This document shows positions 53,314 to 60,991 of a DNA stretch of 64,000 nt, in pieces (the stretch's first letter is position 1; every line of letters starts with the position of its first letter). The notes beneath the pieces are model-generated. The model did no database searches, was not told where the DNA came from, and saw only the letters and a list, made by a program, of their open reading frames with translations. Position numbers and translations under genes: made by a program. The DNA comes from VXYK01 sp965214565 (GTDB taxonomy: Bacteria; Actinomycetota; Acidimicrobiia; Acidimicrobiales; Aldehydirespiratoraceae): the NCBI GenBank assembly GCA_965214565.1, contig OZ243951.1:1860001-1924000 (forward strand). The letters run 5' to 3'.

Positions 53314-53341
53314 GGGTTGCTCGCCGTACCGGGGACGGCAA

Positions 53342-53755
53342 CTATTTGACGATGCTCTCTTCGATTTCGTGGAGACGTTTGACCGCACCGACAAGCACTT
53401 TGCGGGCGACCAGCGCGCTCTCGTCGAGCAGCGAAGTGAACTCACGACGGTTGAGCGCCTCGATCACCATGTCGGTGTCGGCGGTGACGGTGGCGGTGCG
53501 GGGAACACCGGCAATGACCGCGAGTTCGCCGAAGAAGTCGCCGGGTCCGAAGCGTGCGATCACTCGGCCGTTGCGCCGAGCGGTTGCCTCGCCCTCACTG
53601 ACGATCATGAACTCGCGTCCCGGTTGGCCCTGCACCGTCAGGTTGCGACCGGCCTTGGCATTGATCGTCGTCATGTATGACGCCACCTTCTTGAGTTCCC
53701 TCTTGGACAACTCCGAGAAGAGTTCGATTTCTGCCAACTGCTCGATGAGTGCCAT
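53342..53755 (-). CDS. Single-domain cyclic-nucleotide-binding protein
   Basis: A 137-residue protein that is almost only a cNMP domain: the phosphate-binding cassette GPGDFFGELAVIAGVPRTATV has the Arg and Glu of the family. No HTH or effector domain follows. ATG at 53755 with GGAGG. A small sensory or decoy role is possible. Confidence 0.88.
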   Translation of the reverse strand: MALIEQLAEIELFSELSKRELKKVASYMTTINAKAGRNLTVQGQPGREFMIVSEGEATARRNGRVIARFGPGDFFGELAVIAGVPRTATVTADTDMVIEALNRREFTSLLDESALVARKVLVGAVKRLHEIEESIVK

Positions 53756-53822
53756 TTGCTTACCTCCAGTACAGAGCCCGTGAGCATGTCTTCGGCACGG
53801 TGACTGATCCTCCTATTGTCTA

Positions 53823-54785
53823 TCAGAAGATGGCGACGGGGGCGACGGGGGCTCCGGTCCCGCCCACGAACGGTTCTGGCGTGGCCGACAGGAAGAACTC
53901 GTAGCGACCCTGCTCGCGGCATACCTCGGCGAGTGTTTCAAGGTTCCAGTTCTGGCCTTGCGTGAACCCCATGTCGACCACGGCGAGGCAGTGGACCGCA
54001 AGCGCATTGTTCCAGTCGGGGCCCGGAAAGACCTCGAACATGAAGGTGTCGGTGGCGGCCGCTGCGACGTTGTTGCGGTGCAGCCAACGCACCGCGTCGA
54101 TCCCCGGCCCGGGACTCTCCCCTGAGAGGCTCTCGCCGAGGCCGTACTTGTGGGCGTCGCCCTCATCGAGCCACAGCTGCATCCGGCCTGTCCGTATCAA
54201 GACGATGTCGCCGCTACGGATCTCCACCCCGGCCCACTGCGCCGCGGTATCGAGCTCCGCGCCCGTTATCTCGTGGGCGTCACCGATCCGGTTGACTCCT
54301 GACGAGCCGCACATGTCCAACAGCACGCCGCGGCCCATCAATGAGCGAACATGCTCGATACCGAGCACCTCCGATCCGTTGCGGGCGGTGACGGTGGCGG
54401 CGTCGACCCCGTTGTAGAGCTTGTGGCCGTAGCTGACATGTGAGAGTCCGTCCCAGTGGGTGCCGGCCTGCAGACCCATGGTGACCATGTCGTCGGAGAA
54501 GTGCGGGACCATGGCGTTGCCGTCGGGATCTCCGAGGTCGGGATGGTCGATCGTGCCCATCACATGGACCGGGTTGATGCGGGTCGGGATCGCCCCGATC
54601 TGCACGCCGTTGTTCTGGAGGTCGATCGCCAACGGGACTCGCTGACCGGTCTCGATGAGCCGAGCCGCGTCAGCCACCACCTCGTCGGTTATCAGGTTGA
54701 GCGTGCCCAGGCGGTCATCGTCGCCCCAGCGCCCCCAGTTGCGGACCTCGTCGGCGACCTCGTGAAAGTAAGCGGTGAACGACAT
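53823..54785 (-). CDS. Cyclase/kynurenine-formamidase-like protein
   Basis: A 320-residue cyclase-family metal hydrolase. The metal motif HWDGLSH (110-116) and GRGVLLDM, ITGAELD are typical. This larger subfamily opens lactones or cyclic amides. Substrate unknown. ATG at 54785; follows the hydroxyacid dehydrogenase by 31 bases. Confidence 0.88.
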   Translation of the reverse strand: MSFTAYFHEVADEVRNWGRWGDDDRLGTLNLITDEVVADAARLIETGQRVPLAIDLQNNGVQIGAIPTRINPVHVMGTIDHPDLGDPDGNAMVPHFSDDMVTMGLQAGTHWDGLSHVSYGHKLYNGVDAATVTARNGSEVLGIEHVRSLMGRGVLLDMCGSSGVNRIGDAHEITGAELDTAAQWAGVEIRSGDIVLIRTGRMQLWLDEGDAHKYGLGESLSGESPGPGIDAVRWLHRNNVAAAATDTFMFEVFPGPDWNNALAVHCLAVVDMGFTQGQNWNLETLAEVCREQGRYEFFLSATPEPFVGGTGAPVAPVAIF

Positions 54786-54816
54786 GTGACCGAGCGTAGG
54801 CGCGACCGGCCCCAGG

Positions 54817-55755
54817 TCAATAACCCAGTTCCAGGTCGACTATCCCGTCGAGTGGTTCGCCTGCTGTGAGGCGGTGGTAGTTGGCGATGAACGTGTCGAA
54901 CATCGAGTGTTCCGAGTTGGGTGCCGCCCATGAGATGTGGGGCGAGAGGCGAACGCTTTGATGGGTGAAGAGCCAATGTCCGTCGGGCAGCGGTTCGGGT
55001 ACGACAGCATCGAGTGAGGCTCTCGCCACTCGACCGTCGTCAAGTGCTTCGCGCAGAGCCTCCTGATCGATCAGAGTGCCGCGAGCGATGTTGACAATGT
55101 GGAGCCCCGGCGTCACTCGGGCCAACATGTCGTGGTTGAGAAGCGCGACCGTCTCTCTGGTCGCGGGCGCGGCGAGTACCAGATGGTGCGCTTCGGAGAT
55201 GACTTCGCTGAGGTCGGTGGTGATCTCCATCGCCGCGTGGGGCGCCGGCAGCAGACGCCGACGGACTCCGATCACCCGCATGCCGAAGGCCAGCGACAGT
55301 CGGGCGATCTCCGCACCGATGCCTCCAACGCCGACGATCACCACGGTGTGCCCGTTCAGCGCGCCTATTCTCGGTCCGGTGTGCCAGCCGTCGGCCGGTA
55401 CCTCGTTGATCCAGATATCGGGCAGCGCTTTGGCGTGGCCCAACATTGCTGCCAGAGCGAACTCGCTGATCGGTGTGGCAGTGGAGCCCCGGGCACAGGT
55501 GAGAGTCTGGTCACTCCGAACCAGATCGAGGGGGAACTCATCGATTCCGACGCCCATCACGTGGATCCAACTCGCACCGCAGGCGATGATCTCTTCCAGG
55601 TTCGGCGTGCCCCGGGTGTGGGTGAAGATCACGTCAGCCGCAAGACCATGGGGCACCTCTGCATTCGGGTCGATCCGGACTTCGGTGAGACCCGGCAGCG
55701 AAGAGATCTCCCCGGGAAAATTCATGCCGAGATTGTTGACCACTGTGACATTCAC
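54817..55755 (-). CDS. D-isomer-specific 2-hydroxyacid dehydrogenase
   Basis: A 312-residue dehydrogenase of the GhrA-like branch. Cofactor motif GVGGIG, substrate-binding ARGT, catalytic Glu in VPEPLP and His in LSPHISW. The usual SRSG arginine loop reads HVMGVGID, as in the shorter GhrA group. Keto- to hydroxyacid conversion; upstream of the cyclase in the same direction, so possibly one pathway. Confidence 0.88.
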   Translation of the reverse strand: MNVTVVNNLGMNFPGEISSLPGLTEVRIDPNAEVPHGLAADVIFTHTRGTPNLEEIIACGASWIHVMGVGIDEFPLDLVRSDQTLTCARGSTATPISEFALAAMLGHAKALPDIWINEVPADGWHTGPRIGALNGHTVVIVGVGGIGAEIARLSLAFGMRVIGVRRRLLPAPHAAMEITTDLSEVISEAHHLVLAAPATRETVALLNHDMLARVTPGLHIVNIARGTLIDQEALREALDDGRVARASLDAVVPEPLPDGHWLFTHQSVRLSPHISWAAPNSEHSMFDTFIANYHRLTAGEPLDGIVDLELGY

Positions 55756-55818
55756 GGGGGTGACCCTACCCGCTAGCGGAACCGTCGATTTCGGTAGTAC
55801 GGTTCATGGCGAATCGAC

Positions 55819-56331
55819 ATGACCGGACTCTATATTTTTCTTCTCGCCGCTGGTGGACCGCTGCTGCTGTGGTTGGTGTTCGCGGGAGATGCTGACGCCG
55901 ACGCGGGCGGAGACACGTTCTCGGTCATTCCGCTCTCGTCGATCGCTTTTTTCGCGGCGACTTTCGGATTCGTGGGCGTGGTGGGAGGCGCTACGGGAGC
56001 CGGAGCGTTCTCGCTGTTCGTGACGTCGGCTGTTGCGGCAGCCTTGGCGGGTCTGATGAGTACGCAGGTGTTCAAGTGGATACGCAGAAACTCCGTCTCG
56101 AGTGAGGTGATGGACGAAGAACTTGAGGGGACGATGGCGCAGGTGGCTCTCGAAGTCAGTGAGTCGTATCGCGGAAAGATCATCGTCGATATAGCCGGAG
56201 CACGCGAGCAGATGACCGCGTCTCCTATTGACGGCTCGACGATCGGGGCGGGAGAGCGGGTCGTGATCGTAAAGGTTGAACGCGGGGTGGCCCTCGTTGC
56301 TCCCCTCGGTCCCGACCTTAAGCTTGAGTAG
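55819..56331 (+). CDS. NfeD-like membrane protein, flotillin partner
   Basis: A 170-residue membrane protein with three hydrophobic segments in the first ~85 residues and a C-terminal OB-like NfeD domain (GTMAQVALEV, GAREQMTASPIDGSTIGAGERVVIVKVERGVALV). Often encoded before flotillin, as here. ATG at 55819. Confidence 0.83.
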   Translation: MTGLYIFLLAAGGPLLLWLVFAGDADADAGGDTFSVIPLSSIAFFAATFGFVGVVGGATGAGAFSLFVTSAVAAALAGLMSTQVFKWIRRNSVSSEVMDEELEGTMAQVALEVSESYRGKIIVDIAGAREQMTASPIDGSTIGAGERVVIVKVERGVALVAPLGPDLKLE

Positions 56332-56382
56332 ATCGCACTTGAGTAAATCGCACTTCAGTAAATCGCACTTCAGTAAATCGCA
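56323..56382 (+). repeat. Four 15-bp tandem repeats, each with an in-frame stop
   Basis: Units at 56323-56337, 56338-56352, 56353-56367 and 56368-56382 of the type CTTGAGTAGATCGCA / CTTCAGTAAATCGCA. The first unit contains the nfeD stop codon TAG, and because the unit is 15 bases each further copy puts a TAA in the same frame. Confidence 0.9.
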
Positions 56383-56401
56383 CAGGGCCCTCCGGGCCCT
56401 G
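56383..56401 (+). promoter_or_regulatory. 8-bp hairpin before flotillin
   Basis: CAGGGCCC, loop TCC, GGGCCCTG directly after the 15-bp repeats and 34 bases before the flotillin ATG. A small GCGC-TTCG-GCGC hairpin follows. They may set the relative expression of the two genes. Confidence 0.55.
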
Positions 56402-56435
56402 GGACAGAGCGCTTCGGCGCAGGAGGAATAGTCAG

Positions 56436-57752
56436 ATGACTCTGTTGTTGGTAGGTGGCTTGGCCATTGGTGTTGCAGTGATCTTTCTGATCATGATCCT
56501 CAGTTCGTTGATCATCATCTGCCCCCCCAACCGGGTTGCGGTCATTTCGGGGCGCAGTCGAACGATGTCGGACGGGCGAACAGTCGGGTATCGCATCCTC
56601 AAGGGTGGTCGCACCGTTCGCATTCCGCTCATTGAGAAGGTCTCGTGGATGGACCTCAACACCATCCCGCTCGAGGTGTCGGTCACCAATGCCTACTCCC
56701 GGGGCACGATTCCGTTGAACGTGCAGGGAATCGCCAACGTGAAGGTCTCCTCGAAGGAGGGTGTGTTGGAGAACGCCGCCGAACGCTTCTTGAACGTGCC
56801 GAATCAGCACATCGGCCAGATCGCCAAGGAGACGCTCGAAGCGAACCTCCGCGGGGTGCTCGCCACGCTCTCGCCTGAAGAGGTCAACGAGGACCGCCTG
56901 AAGTTCTCACAGCAGCTGATCGACGAGGCCGACGACGACATCAAGACCCTCGGGCTCGACCTCGACGTGATGAAGATCCAGAACGTGACCGACGACAACC
57001 TCTACCTCGAGTCGGTCGGGCGGCGGTTGACCGCGACGGTCGTCAAGGAGGCCCGGGTGGCCGAAGCCAACCGGCAGTCGGAGTCTGAACAAGCCGAAGC
57101 GAAGGCGCGAGAGCTTGCCGAGATCGCTCAAGCGCAGGCCGACCGCAACATCGTCGAGGAACAGAACAATCTGCGGGTACGCACCGCCGAACTCGATGCC
57201 ATAGCCCGTGCCAAAGAAGAGGAGGCCGCGGTCGCAGGCGACATTGCCCGAGCAGTCGCCGAACAGGAACTCGAGCAGCAGCGCATCGAACTGGAGCGTC
57301 GCCGCCTTGAAGCTGACGTGGTTACGCCGGCTCGTGCCAACCTCGAGTCGAAACAGCTTGAGGCCCAGGCAGAGGCGGCAAAGATCATCGAGGACGGCAA
57401 GGCCCAGGTCGACGTGTTCCGGCGGCTCACCGACCAGTACCAGCTCGCGGGCGAGGACGGTCAGAGGATCTTCGTCCTCAACATGCTGCCCGAGCTTGTC
57501 GACAAGATCGTCTCCACCGTCAACAACGTGTCGATCGACCGGGTTGCGGTCGTAGACGGCGGCAACAGCGGCAACAGCGGCGGCATTCCCGCGTTGGTGG
57601 CGCAGCTTCCGGCCGCTGTGGTGAGCCTTTCCGAGCAGATTGAGGCGGCGACCGGAATCGACATCCTCCAGAGCATGCGCCCCCATGACGATGACGATGC
57701 CGATGATGAGTCGTCGCCGTCGCAACTGCCGCCGCCTCCGGCCGCCCCCTGA
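56436..57752 (+). CDS. Flotillin-like SPFH/band-7 protein
   Basis: A 438-residue protein: one N-terminal membrane anchor (VGGLAIGVAVIFLIMILSSL), an SPFH domain (~40-200), a coiled coil with many Ala/Glu repeats (~200-325) and a C-terminal disordered acidic, proline-rich tail. Organises membrane microdomains with NfeD. ATG at 56436 follows AGGAGGAA. Confidence 0.92.
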   Translation: MTLLLVGGLAIGVAVIFLIMILSSLIIICPPNRVAVISGRSRTMSDGRTVGYRILKGGRTVRIPLIEKVSWMDLNTIPLEVSVTNAYSRGTIPLNVQGIANVKVSSKEGVLENAAERFLNVPNQHIGQIAKETLEANLRGVLATLSPEEVNEDRLKFSQQLIDEADDDIKTLGLDLDVMKIQNVTDDNLYLESVGRRLTATVVKEARVAEANRQSESEQAEAKARELAEIAQAQADRNIVEEQNNLRVRTAELDAIARAKEEEAAVAGDIARAVAEQELEQQRIELERRRLEADVVTPARANLESKQLEAQAEAAKIIEDGKAQVDVFRRLTDQYQLAGEDGQRIFVLNMLPELVDKIVSTVNNVSIDRVAVVDGGNSGNSGGIPALVAQLPAAVVSLSEQIEAATGIDILQSMRPHDDDDADDESSPSQLPPPPAAP

Positions 57753-57764
57753 TCCCGGTTCCGT

Positions 57765-58412
57765 TCAGCGCGCCAGAGTCTGCAGGCGGGCGAGGTCGAG
57801 AATCTCTGTATGGCCGCGCCCCAACCGGATCACACCGCTGGACTCAGCGAGTTTCAGTGACTGGTTCACTGATTGACGACTGGCTCCCACCATCGCAGCA
57901 ATGTCTGCTTGTCGCACCCCCAACACTATGGGAAGGTTGCCTCTGTCGAAGGCCGCGACGAGGCGCAGCAACACCCTCATAACACGGGTCTCCACTGACT
58001 CGAACAGAATGTCGACCATCTGTTCGTTGCTTTGAATCAGCTTGTCTGCGAGCACCTCGACGAAGTAACGGTCGACAGCGGGATTCTCGGCGCGGAACTC
58101 AGCGAGCACCTTCTGGGTGAGAGCGAGAGTCTCCGTCGGTTCAAGCGCCGTGGCTCGAGCGGTTCGTCGCCCCGCACCGACCACGGCGAGTTCGCCGATT
58201 ATCTCCCCCGGCCAACGAACCGACAGCGCAGCGACGTCCCCGCGCGCCATGGAGACGTCGATGAGGACCCGCCCCTTGTCGATCAGATGGACGGTGTCGC
58301 CGATCTCTCCTTGGTGGAAGATCACATCGCGACGCTGAAACCGACGCCGATACATTCGTTTGCGCCACTTGGCTGCTTCCGGCCCGAGTCGCTCCATGAG
58401 ACCGCCTTGCAT
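57765..58412 (-). CDS. Crp/Fnr-family transcriptional regulator
   Basis: A 215-residue regulator: cNMP domain (GEIIGELAVVGAGRRTARATA), dimer helix, and C-terminal HTH (VRQADIAAMVGASRQSVNQSL). No Fnr cysteines. Senses cAMP or another ligand. Divergent from the KstR-like gene, whose promoter it could control. ATG at 58412; ATG at 58397 is an alternative. Confidence 0.9.
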   Translation of the reverse strand: MQGGLMERLGPEAAKWRKRMYRRRFQRRDVIFHQGEIGDTVHLIDKGRVLIDVSMARGDVAALSVRWPGEIIGELAVVGAGRRTARATALEPTETLALTQKVLAEFRAENPAVDRYFVEVLADKLIQSNEQMVDILFESVETRVMRVLLRLVAAFDRGNLPIVLGVRQADIAAMVGASRQSVNQSLKLAESSGVIRLGRGHTEILDLARLQTLAR

Positions 58413-58489
58413 CGCAAGACCGTAGCTTGTGCAGAATCGTGATTGAGCGATTACATGTATTGCTAAGTGGTCCGCGATGATTTGGATCT

Positions 58490-59080
58490 ATGGCTCTGAG
58501 GGGAACGAAAGCAGCGGCGGGTCGCGAGGCCCGTCGTTCACGCATCAAGGATGCGTCGATGCGGATGGCCGCTGAGGGTGGTTACGAGGCGGTACAGATG
58601 AGGGCTGTGGCAGAACGCGCTGAAGTGTCGCTCGGCACCATCTACCGGTACTTCAACGGCAAGGACGACATGCTGTTGGCTGGACTGGTGAGCTGGATTC
58701 AGAGGGTTCGTGAAGGACTTGAGTCGCGTCCGGTTGAACAGACACCCGCAGTCGATCGTTTGGTTTCGCTCTTGGCAGGCGCCGCTGAGATGGCTGAACG
58801 CACGCCGATGCTCATGAGCGCTCTGTTCACCGCTTTCAAGACCACCGATCCCGCCGCAGCGGAATACCGGCTTGCGGTCGAATCGGAGGTTCAGCAGTTC
58901 ATCGTCACCGTCTTGGGTGACGACCCCGAGATAGACGCGGTCGGAGTCGCTCGGGTAGTCGGCCATGTCTGGTTCTCGGCGACCGGCAGGTGGGTCGGTG
59001 GTCTGACCCAGGCGGGAAGCGTCGAGGAGGAACTGCGGCACGCGGTGCGAATGATGACTGTGGACAAGGCACTGGCCTAG
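58490..59080 (+). CDS. TetR-family regulator resembling KstR
   Basis: A 196-residue regulator. The HTH region YEAVQMRAVAERAEVSLGTIYRYF is very similar to that of mycobacterial KstR, the cholesterol-catabolism repressor. The ligand domain is divergent. No clear AACnnGTT KstR-type operator was seen around it. Starts a cluster with two steroid-type SDR genes. ATG at 58490. Confidence 0.86.
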   Translation: MALRGTKAAAGREARRSRIKDASMRMAAEGGYEAVQMRAVAERAEVSLGTIYRYFNGKDDMLLAGLVSWIQRVREGLESRPVEQTPAVDRLVSLLAGAAEMAERTPMLMSALFTAFKTTDPAAAEYRLAVESEVQQFIVTVLGDDPEIDAVGVARVVGHVWFSATGRWVGGLTQAGSVEEELRHAVRMMTVDKALA

Positions 59081-59118
59081 TGTTCAACCTTATTCGTCCA
59101 ACTCTAGGAGACCGGTAA

Positions 59119-60051
59119 GTGTCCAGATTCCTCGACGGAAAGAACATTGCGATTACGGGAGCGGGTGCGGGGATCGGCAAGGCCATAGCTCTAGCCGCCG
59201 CGGCCGAGGGTGCCAACATCGTCGTTGCCGATTATGGCGTGGCGATGGACGGCAGCAACCCCACAAGTGAAGTCGCCGACAGTGCGGTGGCCGAGATCGA
59301 GGCACTCGGCGGCCAGGCCGTTGCTGTGGCAGGTGATATCAGCGAATTTCAAGTCGGAGAAGAGGTGGTGGCCGCTGCTTGTGACAATTGGGGAACGATC
59401 GACGGCGTTGTCTGCCCAGCGGGGGTCCTGCGGGAACGGATGCTCTTCAACATGAGCGAGGACGAGTGGGACCATGTCGTCGCGGTGCATCTGAAGGGGC
59501 ATTTCAACGTCTACCGCGCAGCGCTGGCGCGTATGCGCAAACAACAGACCGGTGGCTCGCTGGTTGGTTTCACTTCGGGGGCGTTCACCGCCTCCACAGC
59601 TCAGGCGAATTACTCGGCGGCCAAAGGCGGGATCGTCAGCCTCACCCGCTCCGCCGCGATGACCGCGGCGAGCCTGAGACTCCGGGGCGGCCCTGCAATC
59701 AACGCCAACTGCATTGCTCCGGTGGCCAAGACACGCATGAGCGAGAACGTGCCCTTCGAGATCGAGACGGGTGAGCCTGAGGATGTTGCGCCGATGGCCG
59801 TCTACCTGCTGAGCGATGCCGGTCGTCACGTGAACGCGCAGATCTACACGGTCGTTGGCAGGCGGATCTCCGTCTGGAATCAACCGATGGAAATACGAAC
59901 GATGATGGCGGAAGGTGATCGGTGGACTTGTGAGCAGATCGCCGAGGTTCTGCCTGGCGGTGTCGGACAGGAACCGAACCCTTTCATCGCCGATCTCGAA
60001 CGTCGTATGGCCGAGATGGCCCTGAACGCCGAGTCCGCGAGCGGCAACTGA
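59119..60051 (+). CDS. SDR of the (3R)-hydroxyacyl-CoA dehydrogenase/Hsd4-like type
   Basis: A 310-residue SDR with TGAGAGIG (13-20), the catalytic serine in GFTSGAF and YSAAK. A C-terminal extension of ~60 residues is shared with actinobacterial peroxisomal-type multifunctional (Hsd4B-like) dehydrogenases used in fatty-acid and steroid side-chain beta-oxidation. The GTG at 59119 follows AGGAG. Its stop overlaps the ipdF start. Confidence 0.87.
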   Translation: MSRFLDGKNIAITGAGAGIGKAIALAAAAEGANIVVADYGVAMDGSNPTSEVADSAVAEIEALGGQAVAVAGDISEFQVGEEVVAAACDNWGTIDGVVCPAGVLRERMLFNMSEDEWDHVVAVHLKGHFNVYRAALARMRKQQTGGSLVGFTSGAFTASTAQANYSAAKGGIVSLTRSAAMTAASLRLRGGPAINANCIAPVAKTRMSENVPFEIETGEPEDVAPMAVYLLSDAGRHVNAQIYTVVGRRISVWNQPMEIRTMMAEGDRWTCEQIAEVLPGGVGQEPNPFIADLERRMAEMALNAESASGN

Positions 60052-60830
60052 TGTCTGCGGGGCCTGAACCGCAGGGTCGGGGCCTGCTCGACGGCAGACG
60101 TGTGGTCGTGACCGCGGCTGCGGGCACCGGGATCGGTTCTGCGGTTGCCAAACGCTGCCTTCTCGAGGGGGCAGAGGTGCTGGTCTCCGATATTCATGAA
60201 CGGCGCCTCGGCGAGACAGCCGACCGGCTTGAGCACGAGACGGGGAACCGTCCGTTGACAGCGGTCTGTAATGTCACGGTCGAAGAGGATGTCGCGGCTC
60301 TGGTCGAGGCGGCGGTCGGCGGCCTCGGCGGAATCGATGTGATGATGAACAACGCTGGGCTCGGCGGGACCGTTGCGCTCGTAGAAATGACCGACGAGCA
60401 GTGGAACGCCGTGTTGGAGGTCACCCTGAACGGCACGATGCGCTGTACGCGGGCGGTTCTTCGGCACATGATCGAAGCCAACACACAGGGCGCGATAGTC
60501 AACAATGCGTCGGTTGTGGGGTGGCGGGCCCAAGCGGGGCAGTGCCACTACGCGGCGGCGAAGGCGGGGGTGATGGCATTGACCCGATGCTCGGCCATTG
60601 AGGCTGCCGAGCACGGCATCCGCATCAACGCGGTGGCGCCGAGCATCGCGATGCACCCGTTCCTTGCCAAGGTGACCGACGACGCACTGCTCGAAGACCT
60701 GTCGAGGCGCGAAGCTTTCGGCCGCGCCGCTGAACCCTGGGAAGTCGCCAACGTGATGGTCTTCTTGGCCAGCGATATGTCGTCCTACATGACCGGCGAG
60801 GTCGTCTCGGTTAGCAGCCAGCATCCGTGA
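60051..60830 (+). CDS. ipdF: IpdF-like short-chain dehydrogenase of steroid ring degradation
   Basis: A 259-residue SDR that strongly resembles mycobacterial IpdF (Rv3559c), which oxidises the 5-hydroxy group of HIP-CoA intermediates in steroid C/D-ring breakdown: TAAAGTGIGSA, NNAGLGG, NNASVVGWRAQAGQ, YAAAKAGVMALTR and a C-terminal TGEVVSVSSQ. The ATG at 60051 overlaps the upstream stop. Assignment is from memory of the family and motifs, not a search. Confidence 0.82.
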   Translation: MSAGPEPQGRGLLDGRRVVVTAAAGTGIGSAVAKRCLLEGAEVLVSDIHERRLGETADRLEHETGNRPLTAVCNVTVEEDVAALVEAAVGGLGGIDVMMNNAGLGGTVALVEMTDEQWNAVLEVTLNGTMRCTRAVLRHMIEANTQGAIVNNASVVGWRAQAGQCHYAAAKAGVMALTRCSAIEAAEHGIRINAVAPSIAMHPFLAKVTDDALLEDLSRREAFGRAAEPWEVANVMVFLASDMSSYMTGEVVSVSSQHP

Positions 60831-60901
60831 CCCGTGGCGGTGCCTTCGTTGTGTGGTGCCGGAGTCGGGACCGGTTCATTGCCTGCGGCGCGCCCATAAC
60901 T

Positions 60902-60941
60902 TGCTGTGAGGTGCTAGACAACGTGCTGTGAGGTGCTAGAC
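60902..60941 (+). repeat. Two 18-bp direct repeats, 22 bases apart, before the peptide transporter
   Basis: TGCTGTGAGGTGCTAGAC at 60902-60919 and again at 60924-60941. A spacing of two DNA turns suits side-by-side binding of a regulator about 50 bases before the transporter gene. Confidence 0.7.
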
Positions 60942-60991
60942 CTTGTGGCGTGATTCACAGTCCGTTTGTGATTTCTGGAGGAGAAAGAACA

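Noticed and set aside
56323..56382. CRISPR-like array
   Set aside because: Units of 15 bp adjoin directly without spacers; this is a simple tandem repeat at a gene end.
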